Source: a virus
Reading direction: 5' to 3' (one strand)
DNA: 46,684 nt
Virus record (IMG/VR): IMGVR_UViG_3300043219_000162
Span: 1 to 46,684 of that record
Numbering within the stretch: the stretch's first letter is position 1; every line of letters starts with the position of its first letter. This document shows, in pieces, positions 36,411-43,950 of the stretch. A program made the position numbers and the translations under genes. Below the pieces are notes generated by a model. The model was not told the DNA's origin and searched no databases. It was given only the letters and a program-made list of their open reading frames with translations.

Positions 36411-36782
36411 CTACTCCCGTTCTCTGTTGGCAGCTTTGACAGGAGACCCGGAGGCAAGGTCAACCTTGAGACCGCCCAAGTCCGCTGTCTCTTCCGTCTT
36501 CTTCTGAAGCAAGTATGCCTGCTCCTGAGACCACTCTTCTGCCTCCTCTTGAGTGGCAGAGGAGTAGTCATAGAGGCAGTGCATCCCCTCCCATTTCTCC
36601 TTGCCATCCTGAGAACAAAACCCAATAAAGGAGCCTGTGTCTTTCTTTGTCACTTTCCAAAATTTCATATCAATCCTCTTTCCATGTGGTTTGAAAAACG
36701 GGCAAAGGAGGTCTGCCCCTTCGCCCTCTGGGAAACAGTCATCAAGCCCATCAGTGCAAAGTCTGCAAGGGAGGCAACTCAT
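36411..36782 (-). CDS. Small Cys-rich protein
   Basis: 123 residues. 'CLPCRLCTDGLDDCFPEGEGADLLC' within the first 30 residues gives five Cys for a metal site; a helix with many Glu follows. ATGA overlap with the upstream gene. Function unknown. Confidence 0.68.
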   Translation of the reverse strand: MSCLPCRLCTDGLDDCFPEGEGADLLCPFFKPHGKRIDMKFWKVTKKDTGSFIGFCSQDGKEKWEGMHCLYDYSSATQEEAEEWSQEQAYLLQKKTEETADLGGLKVDLASGSPVKAANRERE

Positions 36783-37297
36783 CCTCCAATTTCCCCCGGC
36801 ATTAGACCTGTGAATTCTTCCTCCTGTGCCGGAGGAACCTCCTCATAAGAGAGAGGCTGAACCCCTCCCGGCCATTTCATGTTACGGAGTCTTGCGTCCA
36901 TGTCATCCTCTGTCTCCGGGACAAGATGCATGAGTAGACACATTCCGATGAACAAGCTCCGGGCAACACGCCTTGTATCCCCGTCCGAATGCTTGTAAGC
37001 CACAACTTCAAGACCGTGCATCAAGTGGGAATAAAAATGCTGAGAACAGAACTCAAGCTCCCTTGCCAATGGACCCTTCTCTTGAAGAGGAGGAACATCC
37101 CCAGTGGCAGTCATGAACTCATGAGCATTGTGAGGGTTGCCGGGGATGAGTACAAGACCCCTCAGCCACCTTTGAACTTTCTTGATCTCCGGGCATCTGT
37201 GAGTGTCCGGACCCCGGAGGCTCAGAAGAAGAGTTGACTGCATCCGAATTGGGATGCCACTCAACCAAGGTTGGACAACTGATATTGGTGGATACAT
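36779..37297 (-). CDS. Unknown conserved-looking phage protein
   Basis: 172 residues from ATG 37297, 6 nt after a CCGTATAATC element. 'VVQPWLSGIPIRMQSTLLLSLRGPDTH', 'IKKVQRWLRGLVLIPGNP', 'ELEFCSQHFYSHLMHGLEVVAYKH' and 'LHLVPETEDDMDARLR'-like end. The His/Cys-rich helices and 'RGPDTHRCPEIKKV' seem conserved in unrelated phages as far as I remember, but I know no function. Confidence 0.72.
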   Translation of the reverse strand: MYPPISVVQPWLSGIPIRMQSTLLLSLRGPDTHRCPEIKKVQRWLRGLVLIPGNPHNAHEFMTATGDVPPLQEKGPLARELEFCSQHFYSHLMHGLEVVAYKHSDGDTRRVARSLFIGMCLLMHLVPETEDDMDARLRNMKWPGGVQPLSYEEVPPAQEEEFTGLMPGEIGG

Positions 37298-37302
37298 GAT
37301 GA

Positions 37303-37312
37303 GATTATACGG
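37303..37312 (-). promoter_or_regulatory. Class 2 promoter-like element CCGTATAATC
   Basis: GTCCGTATAATCTCATCATG: a perfect TATAAT ends 6 nt before the 37297 ATG. It overlaps the TAA stop of the upstream gene. Confidence 0.5.
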
Positions 37313-37703
37313 ACTTCTTTCCCCAAGACATGATGCCGGGAGGAACCGGGAACTCTTGAGCAGACCACATCCGGCAACCAAAGTCCTTTGCTGTGATGAG
37401 AGAGGTTTGGAGATGAGGCTTGCTTTCATCCGTCAAATCCAACGGGACAATGAGAGCAAAGCTTTCTTCCTCCTCAAGCTCCTCAGACCCCTTCTGCCCA
37501 ACGTAAGGCTTCAAGGCATTGCAGAGCCCAAGCCCGGTCAACTTGTTCCAGTGCTCACAGTCCTCACAGAAGCCTCCAGGGATGAGCTTCAGTGGTTCCT
37601 CCCCAAGTGTTAGTTCCTCCCACTTCTTGCGGATGACCGTTGGAGAAATGAATCCAATGGTCTCACCGTTGAATAGAAGCCGGAGGAACTTTGGAGTATT
37701 CAT
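37305..37703 (-). CDS. Unknown protein with Cys4 site
   Basis: 132 residues from ATG 37703, which overlaps the upstream stop as TAATG. A 'CEDCEHWNKLTGLGLCNALKP' cluster and a later 'DFGCRMW' give four Cys spaced as in several other proteins of this phage. The N-terminal part 'FLRLLFNGETIGFISP' is strand-rich. Function unknown. Confidence 0.7.
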   Translation of the reverse strand: MNTPKFLRLLFNGETIGFISPTVIRKKWEELTLGEEPLKLIPGGFCEDCEHWNKLTGLGLCNALKPYVGQKGSEELEEEESFALIVPLDLTDESKPHLQTSLITAKDFGCRMWSAQEFPVPPGIMSWGKKSV

Positions 37704-37945
37704 TACCAGTCCTGAGAACCCTCTGCAAAACTGCCGCAAACAGGATTTGCCGCCCGAACAATCCGATACTCCGAGATCACATCAACTCTCCCGCCAACAG
37801 GTCTATCAGGAGGAGACTCCCGGCAACCACCATGGTCCGGCGGAAATGGCCGATGGTTCGCAACCAAAAAGAACCGGCACTCACTGCATTTTGGATTCGG
37901 AGCAGGAGGCTTTCTCACTGCTCGGAGTAGACTTGGAAATTTCAT
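37703..37945 (-). CDS. Small Cys4 protein
   Basis: 80 residues from ATG 37945. Basic start MKFPSLLRAVRKPPAP, then 'KCSECRFF', 'GGCRESPP' and 'PVCGSF' supply four Cys, as in the neighbouring gene. It overlaps its neighbours by ATGA and TAATG. Function unknown. Confidence 0.65.
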   Translation of the reverse strand: MKFPSLLRAVRKPPAPNPKCSECRFFLVANHRPFPPDHGGCRESPPDRPVGGRVDVISEYRIVRAANPVCGSFAEGSQDW

Positions 37946-38055
37946 TTTCGCCAAACCTTTCTCCAAAGGATGCCGCCGAAGATTGGAAGCAAGCCTGCAA
38001 GAGGAAGTATCTTGAGGCAGACCCCATGGACAGGACAGAATAGAAACTCAAGCAT
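37942..38055 (-). CDS. Possible 37-residue membrane peptide
   Basis: ATG 38055, sequence MLEFLFCPVHGVCLKILPLA then a hydrophobic stretch and a basic end 'WRKVWRK'. It ends in an ATGA overlap with the next gene, which supports translation. No ribosome site, though TCTGAGACATG is the same start context as at 31595. Treat as tentative. Confidence 0.4.
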   Translation of the reverse strand: MLEFLFCPVHGVCLKILPLAGLLPIFGGILWRKVWRK

Positions 38056-38072
38056 GTCTCAGACTACCCTTT

Positions 38073-38672
38073 CTATTCCTCCTTGGCAATAGGGGATTTT
38101 CCTTGGACCTGTTCTAAGGTTGGGGTATGCCCCTTTGCCGTTACCTCCCGGATATGATCCGCCGTCCGCTTCAGAGCTTCTTCCGGGTTCCCATCAAGGA
38201 GGGCTTGAACAGTCCCCTCTCCACAGAGGGCAGCAGTCATCCCGAGAATGGCAGGACCAACCGGGGGAGCTTTGGTCTCTTCCTTGGGAGGAACCTTCCC
38301 TCCCGGCATCTCCCGGATACACATGAAAGCCCATTCCAGCATCTCTGAGGCTCTCTGAGCTTCCTCCGCAGATCTGGTCCAACCAAGATCCCGAAGAGCC
38401 TCAGCAACGTTGTCCGGGTCATTGAGGATAAGTTCTGCCGCTTTCTTGGGATCTGGCTTTCTTGCCTCAGTCCAACTGTTGAGGTTGTCCTCCATGCGTA
38501 TCAGTTGAGTGAGAAGCCAACCCATCTGAGGGACTCCCTCACTCAAGCAATGCCGGAGCATCCTCTGATACTTCTGATTGCATTCCTCCTGAAGGTTTGC
38601 AAGGAATTGAGGGAGCCTCCTTTCTGGTATCCCGTGTTTCCGTTGAGTGACATCCTCATCTGACTCTTTCAT
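38073..38672 (-). CDS. Unknown helical protein
   Basis: 199 residues, largely helical and charged: 'QFLANLQEECNQKYQRMLRH', 'QMGWLLTQLIRMEDNLNSW', then 'AGMTAALCGEGTVQALLDG'-like turns. ATG 38672 has AAGGAGGAA; a 6-bp hairpin (CTTATC/GATAAG) abuts that site. Function unknown. Confidence 0.72.
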   Translation of the reverse strand: MKESDEDVTQRKHGIPERRLPQFLANLQEECNQKYQRMLRHCLSEGVPQMGWLLTQLIRMEDNLNSWTEARKPDPKKAAELILNDPDNVAEALRDLGWTRSAEEAQRASEMLEWAFMCIREMPGGKVPPKEETKAPPVGPAILGMTAALCGEGTVQALLDGNPEEALKRTADHIREVTAKGHTPTLEQVQGKSPIAKEE

Positions 38673-38697
38673 ATTTCCTCCTTATCTAAACGGATAA

Positions 38698-38721
38698 GGG
38701 GAGGACACAGATGCCCTCCCC
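38698..38721 (-). terminator. Hairpin after the 38752 gene
   Basis: GGGGAGG pairs with CCTCCCC (38698-38704 with 38715-38721, 10-nt loop) between two genes, followed by TTATCC. Probably a weak terminator. Confidence 0.45.
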
Positions 38722-38751
38722 CTCAAAAATATCCGGAATTGTTCTCAGCTT

Positions 38752-39690
38752 CTATTCAACGATGATGCCGATTCTCTCGGCAACCACCTTGAGGAGGTTC
38801 CAAATCTTCTCACTGAAGTCCCCTCCTCCCGGTTCTCCTCCTCCCGGTTCAATGATCTGAACAGAGCCATTGACATCAAACGGTGACCGCTTGACGAGCT
38901 TCTCATCCGCTGCCAAGTCCCGGCAAGGGATGGGAACCTCTGGGAGAGTCTCCGTTGGGTCTTGGAGGTCAAGGTCTGATACCCAGACGATTGAGTCTTC
39001 TCCTCGGAGAATGAAATGCCCCGGAGCACCAACCCCGTCCCGGTTCATCTTGCCGAACATCCGGCCAACATTGAGCCGAGATGCAGGTTTGCCCTGAAGA
39101 GCAAGGCTCCAAATCCGCCGTCCTTCCTTGAAGTTGTTCTCCGGGACTTCCGTGTCCGTTATTCCATAGACGTATCGGAAGATCATCCCGTCCAATGAAT
39201 CCTCTGAGATGTACCAGTCCTTTCCGGGAAGGTCTTCCCGGATCTTGGCATAGAGGGCTTCGGCTTGCGGGAAGTAAGACAACCGGGTTGCCGGGATCAG
39301 TCCGGTTGCGTTGCCATCCGGGCCTTGAACGAAAGCCCTTGTTGGCATGACCACGTACTCCGGATAATCGTACAAACCGGGGATGCTGACTTGGCAGGCT
39401 TGCCGGTTGGTAATCACCATGGTCCGGAGGACAGGAGGGTCCGATGCCCGATCAAGGTACTTGAACATATAGACATCATCAGGAGGAAGTGTTGCCGCCG
39501 CTGAGTCCCACCAATATTTCACGGTAGATGCGGAGAGGTTGAACGGAGGGGCTTGGCTCCCGAATCGGAGGGCATACAGCTTGCGGGTATACCTGATGAA
39601 GACTTGGAGGAACTGAGTTCCAAAGAACTCTTGCCCCTCCGGTCTTGGCTTCTCTTCTCGGATGGAGAGAGGGAGTGTTTGTGTTCCCAT
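38752..39690 (-). CDS. Unknown protein, paralogue of 26060-26842
   Basis: 312 residues from ATG 39690 behind AAAGGAGC. Shares with 26060-26842: 'VITNRQACQVSIPGLYDYPE', 'RRIWSLALQGKPASRLNVGRM', 'GVGAPGHFI' and 'VPIPCRDLAADEKLVK'. It carries an extra C-terminal piece with 'GGGEPGGGDFSEKIWNLLKVV'. Its longer body is mainly beta. Function unknown. Confidence 0.76.
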   Translation of the reverse strand: MGTQTLPLSIREEKPRPEGQEFFGTQFLQVFIRYTRKLYALRFGSQAPPFNLSASTVKYWWDSAAATLPPDDVYMFKYLDRASDPPVLRTMVITNRQACQVSIPGLYDYPEYVVMPTRAFVQGPDGNATGLIPATRLSYFPQAEALYAKIREDLPGKDWYISEDSLDGMIFRYVYGITDTEVPENNFKEGRRIWSLALQGKPASRLNVGRMFGKMNRDGVGAPGHFILRGEDSIVWVSDLDLQDPTETLPEVPIPCRDLAADEKLVKRSPFDVNGSVQIIEPGGGEPGGGDFSEKIWNLLKVVAERIGIIVE

Positions 39691-39733
39691 TCTAATGTTG
39701 CTCCTTTGCAAAGGGATGGTCTGCTGTTCAGAC

Positions 39734-40033
39734 TCACTTAGATGATACGGATTTTCTTTTCCCTTTGCTGGGAGCTTTCTTGGGAGGAGCTTTCTTTCCG
39801 GATCTTTTCCTTGGAGTCAGCCCCCAAGCCTTTCCCCGAGTTGGCAAGGTAGCAAAGGAGGGTCCAATTTCCTCTCCGTCCTTGTGGACTGCTCTGCATA
39901 CCGCCTCATAGGGAATGCCCTTGATAGAACAGAACCTCATCACAGGAGGAAAGTTCCCTTTGTTGAGTTGGTTCTTGATCCGGTTCCAGTCCTCATCCGG
40001 GATCTCATGTTCAACTATCTCCGTGACGATCAT
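39734..40033 (-). CDS. Small protein with lysine-rich C-terminal tail
   Basis: 99 residues. Globular part 'MIVTEIVEHEIPDEDWNRIK' and 'GIPYEAVCRAVHKDGEEIG', then a tail 'GKKAPPKKAPSKGKRKSVSS' like the H1 tails of two other proteins here. Probably binds nucleic acid. ATGA overlap with the previous gene. Confidence 0.7.
   Translation of the reverse strand: MIVTEIVEHEIPDEDWNRIKNQLNKGNFPPVMRFCSIKGIPYEAVCRAVHKDGEEIGPSFATLPTRGKAWGLTPRKRSGKKAPPKKAPSKGKRKSVSSK
39741..39750 (-). promoter_or_regulatory. Class 2 promoter-like element CCGTATCATC
   Basis: Overlaps the last codons of the 39734 gene (VSSK) and precedes the 39690 gene. Confidence 0.4.
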
Positions 40034-40215
40034 CCTTCCTCCAAGTCTCTCAACAACTCACTGCTCCGGGAGTAGACTTCCCCCGGATCAAAATGGATGA
40101 GCCTGCCGTTGGCTTTCTTGATGTGGTTCTCAATCACGTCTTCAACGATCTCCCGATGATCCCGGATGAGGATGAAGAGGAGCCCTTGGACTTTGTTCCT
40201 GTCAAGGTCCGGCAT
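40030..40215 (-). CDS. Small helical protein
   Basis: 61 residues, 'LLFILIRDHREIVEDVIENHI' helix and 'GRLIHFDPGEVYSRS'. ATGA/TAATG overlaps on both sides. Function unknown. Confidence 0.65.
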   Translation of the reverse strand: MPDLDRNKVQGLLFILIRDHREIVEDVIENHIKKANGRLIHFDPGEVYSRSSELLRDLEEG

Positions 40216-40658
40216 TACTTCCTCCTCTTTGCATTCCGCTTGGTGACATTGGAGACCCGTCTTCCAGCTTCTGCCTCCTCTTGCTGCTTGAGCACTGTAT
40301 CAAACATCCCCCAAAAACCGCTCCTCTTCTCTCCGGTTGCCATCCAATCCCGGAGCCGCTGAGCAACATCATGGGCTTTGTCTCTTGGCAGAAAAGGAGC
40401 CCCAACGGGAATCATGAGAACTGGGAGACCTTGGTACTTGAGCATGTAATGGTCAAAATCCTCCATTGCGTCATCCTCGGTGTACTCGATAGTGAAGAGG
40501 AAGTTGTCCCCTCCCACCTTCTCCATGAGTCTCCGGATTTGCCCCTTGGATACGTTCGGGGGAAAGCCCCCTTGCTGCAAGAGGAGCCGGAGGGTCTCCC
40601 CAAGCATTGCTCTCTCCTCTACCGTCAACCTGAGTTGGTCTAAGATCTTGTCTGGCAT
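40215..40658 (-). CDS. Unknown protein
   Basis: 147 residues. Helical start 'LDQLRLTVEERAMLGETLRLL', then 'FTIEYTEDDAMEDFDHYML' and 'LPVLMIPVGAPFL'; very basic C-terminus 'VSNVTKRNAKRRK'. Function unknown. Confidence 0.7.
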   Translation of the reverse strand: MPDKILDQLRLTVEERAMLGETLRLLLQQGGFPPNVSKGQIRRLMEKVGGDNFLFTIEYTEDDAMEDFDHYMLKYQGLPVLMIPVGAPFLPRDKAHDVAQRLRDWMATGEKRSGFWGMFDTVLKQQEEAEAGRRVSNVTKRNAKRRK

Positions 40659-40664
40659 TACTTC

Positions 40665-40907
40665 TCAACCCTTCCTATGTGGATGTACCCGAGCCACAAA
40701 AGGAGCCGGAGGAACTTTGTCCCGGCCCTTCCAGCCTTCCAACGGAGTTCCATGTCTCCCCCTCATCCTGTGTCTGAGATTGCTGTTGACCACCTTGAGC
40801 CGGATGTACTTGAAGAAGCTGACAGTACAACTGATGACCACCCAAAGCAAGAGGAGGAACAATGCAACAGTACCGGCATAGTATTGCAATGGAGAGTGCT
40901 CCGTCAT
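40665..40907 (-). CDS. Single-pass membrane protein
   Basis: 80 residues. Membrane segment at about residues 9-31 ('YAGTVALFLLLLWVVISCTV'), then a basic soluble part. The ATG overlaps the stop of the previous gene as ATGA. Function unknown. Confidence 0.66.
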   Translation of the reverse strand: MTEHSPLQYYAGTVALFLLLLWVVISCTVSFFKYIRLKVVNSNLRHRMRGRHGTPLEGWKGRDKVPPAPFVARVHPHRKG

Positions 40908-42139
40908 TCCTCCTCCTCTTCCTCGTTCCCATTGGAGTCCAAAGCGTCCTCCACTGCTTGCTCCTTAGTCATCCGGACAAGGTTGTCAACCAAGCTCTCC
41001 AGAGGGAGCCATTGCTTCTCGCCGGAGGAATCAATCTTTATCCGGATCATGTCCGAAGGAGTAAGCTCCAAAGCCTCAAGCTCCCACTCCTCCTCCTCTG
41101 CCGCCTTGATAAGAGTCGATACCTTTGGAACCCTTGAGGGAGGAGGAGCATGATGTTGAGTTGTGTCCACAGAGATACATCTAGCGGGCCTTGGAAGCCA
41201 GTAGGGGAGTTCCTTGGTCTCCTTGGTTACTCTGTGTTGCCCGTCTGAGATGGCATCCTCCAGAGCCTTGAGGAGGAATTTGTGTTGGCCCATAGCAACA
41301 TCCTCATTCGCTTGGATGATTGCGTTGACGATGATCTCCCGCTTTCTCTTTCCTCTCTTCTTCCCAACCATCCAAACTGATTTCTCAATAGTGACTGATG
41401 TCCCGTCCTCATCCTCCGACATGCTGAGAAGCTTGATAATGCAGAAGCCAATCTTGACCGCCTCCTCTGTCAAGCCGGGAGGAATCTCCGGCTCTTGAAG
41501 ATGGGCAGTGACTTCCTCCTCCGTCACGGGGAAACCGGAGGGGTTGAGGATGCCTCCTATTGGATTCTCCAACTGAGCATGGGCATTGAGAAGGAACCCC
41601 GCCGCTCCCTCCAACTTCTCCTTTATCATGTCCGCCACATTCCCGGACCCGAGAAGAGGCATAACTTCTCCGATCTTCTCATAGGCTTCCATCACAGAAA
41701 TGGAGGGGTTTGGCTGTTGGCCTACCTCCTCATAGGCGTCCGGAGTCTTGCTCTCCTCATCCTCATCAGGTCCGATGATGTTGAGAGGAGGAGGAGCATC
41801 CGGAGGACCATGGAGGAGAAGCATGGTCTTGATGAGAACCTTGAGACCTTCCTCCTCCGTCACATCCGCCATGTGTTGTCCGGGTCCGAAGTTATCATCA
41901 TGGTCATTGGGAAACATCTCCTCCTCCGACTTGATGAGCCGGAGCCCTCCATGCTTGTTGTCAAAGATGAGTTGCTTGGTTGGCTTCGCCATCAGCAACT
42001 TGAGACCTCTCCCAATGAGGATCTCCTCCCCAATCTCCGGACATGCCTCAGCAAGGAAAGCCCGGAAGCCGGGAACATCTTCCGGATTATCTACCAACCA
42101 TCTCTTCAGAAACTCTTGATCTGCCGCTTGTTTGTCCAT
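40904..42139 (-). CDS. Large acidic unknown protein
   Basis: 411 residues from ATG 42139 behind GGAGACAG. Several separate helical/strand blocks: 'FLKRWLVDNPEDVPGFRAFL' at the start, an Asp/Glu/Pro-rich linker near 120, 'VGKKRGKRKREIIVNAII' near 270 and a Glu run at the very end. No family recognised. The length and acidity might suit a scaffold or inhibitor, which the sequence does not settle. Confidence 0.74.
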   Translation of the reverse strand: MDKQAADQEFLKRWLVDNPEDVPGFRAFLAEACPEIGEEILIGRGLKLLMAKPTKQLIFDNKHGGLRLIKSEEEMFPNDHDDNFGPGQHMADVTEEEGLKVLIKTMLLLHGPPDAPPPLNIIGPDEDEESKTPDAYEEVGQQPNPSISVMEAYEKIGEVMPLLGSGNVADMIKEKLEGAAGFLLNAHAQLENPIGGILNPSGFPVTEEEVTAHLQEPEIPPGLTEEAVKIGFCIIKLLSMSEDEDGTSVTIEKSVWMVGKKRGKRKREIIVNAIIQANEDVAMGQHKFLLKALEDAISDGQHRVTKETKELPYWLPRPARCISVDTTQHHAPPPSRVPKVSTLIKAAEEEEWELEALELTPSDMIRIKIDSSGEKQWLPLESLVDNLVRMTKEQAVEDALDSNGNEEEEEE

Positions 42140-42149
42140 CTCTGTCTCC

Positions 42150-42617
42150 TTACTCAGATGATACGGGTTTGCTCTTCCGGGCTTCCTTGAACTTCTTATC
42201 CAAGTTGAGATAAGAGATGCCATTCTCACAAGCAACGGAGAGTCTTGAATGCCGAAACTCTTGGGGATGCCCGGAAGGAGTTGAGACATACACAATCCAT
42301 GTCCTCCTCCTGTTCTCCCCTTCCCAATCTATCGCAATAGTTCCCTTGGCAAGGATGACAAGCCGCCGCACGGCAGACCCGTCCTCCATCATGTGTCTGT
42401 CTGCATCCTCTCTTGTATAGGGAGGAACTCTGAGAGGAGCCTCCTCCGGGCAGTTGGTGTCCCCCTCCCGCTCAAACATGAAGAGGATCTTTCTTGTGTT
42501 GATGTTGGTATAGGAATTGATGAACTTGAATCCGTCCTTGGCTTTCCCATCCAAGCAGGCTTGGAGTTCCTCCCCTGTCAGAAAGAAACTCAACTCTTCA
42601 ACTTGGTACTCTTGCAT
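42150..42617 (-). CDS. Unknown protein, tandem paralogue of the upstream gene
   Basis: 155 residues. It shares with 42630-43121 a 'A(V/M)AVRRL' / 'SAVRRLVILAKGTIAIDWEG' block, a 'W.V' strand, '(S/L).ACENGISYLNL' / 'LACDNAKSYLEM' and an identical C-terminal KPV(S/P)S. The N-terminal part resembles DUF4177-like 'L...L.....GW.....' domains. Function unknown. A class 2 element overlaps its 3-prime end. Confidence 0.72.
   Translation of the reverse strand: MQEYQVEELSFFLTGEELQACLDGKAKDGFKFINSYTNINTRKILFMFEREGDTNCPEEAPLRVPPYTREDADRHMMEDGSAVRRLVILAKGTIAIDWEGENRRRTWIVYVSTPSGHPQEFRHSRLSVACENGISYLNLDKKFKEARKSKPVSSE
42157..42166 (-). promoter_or_regulatory. Class 2 promoter-like element CCGTATCATC
   Basis: Lies on the last codons of the 42150 gene and before the 42139 gene, whose leader then contains GGAG. 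Confidence 0.45.
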
Positions 42618-42629
42618 CAGTCTTCCTCC

Positions 42630-43121
42630 TCACTTGGATGGTACGGGTTTCTCTTTCCGGGTCATCTCCAAGTAGGACTTGGCATTGTCGCAAGCCAAGC
42701 CCAAAGTCACCGCCTCAAACGTCCGGCTCTCTGTGGAGCCTGTCTTGGGGAAGGGGATGGTTACTGCCCAACCGGGCTTCTTGTACCATAGCTTTGAATC
42801 ATCCGGATGATGTTCTCCCTCTATCCGCTTGATGCCGGAGATCCCGTGGAACATGGCAAGCCGCCTCACTGCCATTGCATCATTCACCAATGCTTGAGTA
42901 TGGAGTCCAACGAACCTTGGCCCATCTGCCTCCTGAATGATTGGAAGCCGTTCAACGTGGAAGACTTCCTCCGTTGAACGATGAAACACAAAGAGCTTTT
43001 CAGAGGAGGACAGGTTCATGCACTCAGCCAACTCCCAACCTTCCTTGTATTGCTCGTCCATCGTTTGTTGGAGGGAGTCCCCATCCATTCTGCCTGTGGT
43101 AACAACTCTGCATTCCTTCAT
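42630..43121 (-). CDS. Unknown protein, tandem paralogue of the downstream gene
   Basis: 163 residues. Start MKECRVVTTGRMDGDSLQQT, then 'YKEGWELAECMNLSSSEKLFVF' as in DUF4177-like proteins, 'AMAVRRLAMFHGISGI', 'WAVTIPFPKTGS' and 'LACDNAKSYLEMTRKEKPV'. Related to 42150-42617 along its length. ATGA overlap with the previous gene. Confidence 0.72.
   Translation of the reverse strand: MKECRVVTTGRMDGDSLQQTMDEQYKEGWELAECMNLSSSEKLFVFHRSTEEVFHVERLPIIQEADGPRFVGLHTQALVNDAMAVRRLAMFHGISGIKRIEGEHHPDDSKLWYKKPGWAVTIPFPKTGSTESRTFEAVTLGLACDNAKSYLEMTRKEKPVPSK
42637..42646 (-). promoter_or_regulatory. Class 2 promoter-like element CCGTACCATC
   Basis: Same location relative to its gene end as the element at 42157, as expected from duplication of gene plus signal. 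Confidence 0.35.
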
Positions 43122-43270
43122 CTGTCTTCTTCTCCTGTGACCCGAGCAAGGAACTTCCGGGCCTTGGCTTCTCTCCTCCTCCTCCTACTGTACCACCAAC
43201 AACCAATGGCAGCAAGCAAATACAAACTCACAACTGCAATCTCTCCGGAAGTGCCTCCAATGAACTCCAT
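43118..43270 (-). CDS. 50-residue membrane protein
   Basis: Starts MEFIGGTSGEIAVVSLYLLA; a membrane segment at about residues 9-27 is followed by a very basic stretch of five Arg. TGATG and ATGA overlaps on both sides support translation. Function unknown. Confidence 0.66.
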   Translation of the reverse strand: MEFIGGTSGEIAVVSLYLLAAIGCWWYSRRRRREAKARKFLARVTGEEDR

Positions 43271-43500
43271 CACTGTCTCATTCTCCTGTTGACAAAGAGA
43301 GTATCAATTGCAATGTGGGGAGTGTCTCCATATGCGGCAAAGGCAGTCCCCCGGATCTTGGCTGAGTAAGAGGGTCCATCCTTGCCAAGAATGACTTCCT
43401 CCCCCGCGTCAACCATCCACTGAAGTTGAGAGACCGCATCTCTTTTGGAGAGGTCTGCCAATAGTTCTTTGATCTCCGGACCTGTACCGGGTCTGCTCAT
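43270..43500 (-). CDS. Unknown small protein
   Basis: 76 residues, 'IKELLADLSKRDAVSQLQWMV' helices then 'GPSYSAKIRGTAFAAYGDTPH' strands. ATG 43500 with GGAGGAAG. Function unknown. Confidence 0.68.
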   Translation of the reverse strand: MSRPGTGPEIKELLADLSKRDAVSQLQWMVDAGEEVILGKDGPSYSAKIRGTAFAAYGDTPHIAIDTLFVNRRMRQ

Positions 43501-43512
43501 TGCTTCCTCCTC

Positions 43513-43932
43513 CTAGTTCTCCAACCGCCGCTTCTCCATGCGCAGAGCTTGAGCCTCAACTGCCTTCATCGCTGCTCGATTGACCAATATGTCAAAGGTT
43601 TGATACAGAGACTCCTTAGTCTCCTCCTGAAACCAAGTAGTCAACTCCTGCAAAGCTTCTCCGGAGAGAGTGCCAAGGAACTCTTTCAGTTTGGGAGGAA
43701 CTCTCCAATAGGCGACTTGTTCATCCCCCCAATGAAAGATATGATTCCGCCAACCAATCCCGCCGCACTGCTGATGATTCCGGCAAGCAGGGAATCCATT
43801 GTAAATTTGGGTTTGGACTGCTGTGTACCTCTCCCCACAATTGGAGCAGATGATCTCATCAACCCAAGAGGGAATTGGTTCTCTGCTGACTCCTTCTAAC
43901 TCAGTAATGAAATCACGAATGAAATCCGGCAT
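43513..43932 (-). CDS. Zinc-site protein with C-terminal helices
   Basis: 139 residues. 'ICSNCGERYTAVQ' and 'ACRNHQQCGGIGW' form a C-x2-C ... C/H-x-x-C site at about residues 29-61. The C-terminal half is helical ('ELTTWFQEETKESLYQTF'). ATG 43932 with GGAGGAAAG. Function unknown. Confidence 0.7.
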   Translation of the reverse strand: MPDFIRDFITELEGVSREPIPSWVDEIICSNCGERYTAVQTQIYNGFPACRNHQQCGGIGWRNHIFHWGDEQVAYWRVPPKLKEFLGTLSGEALQELTTWFQEETKESLYQTFDILVNRAAMKAVEAQALRMEKRRLEN

Positions 43933-43950
43933 ACTTCTTTCCTCCTCCTG

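Noticed and set aside
40675-40932. An 85-codon frame overlapping the membrane protein at 40665-40907
   Set aside because: The 40665-40907 frame has an ATGA overlap with its neighbour and a membrane segment; the other frame has neither.
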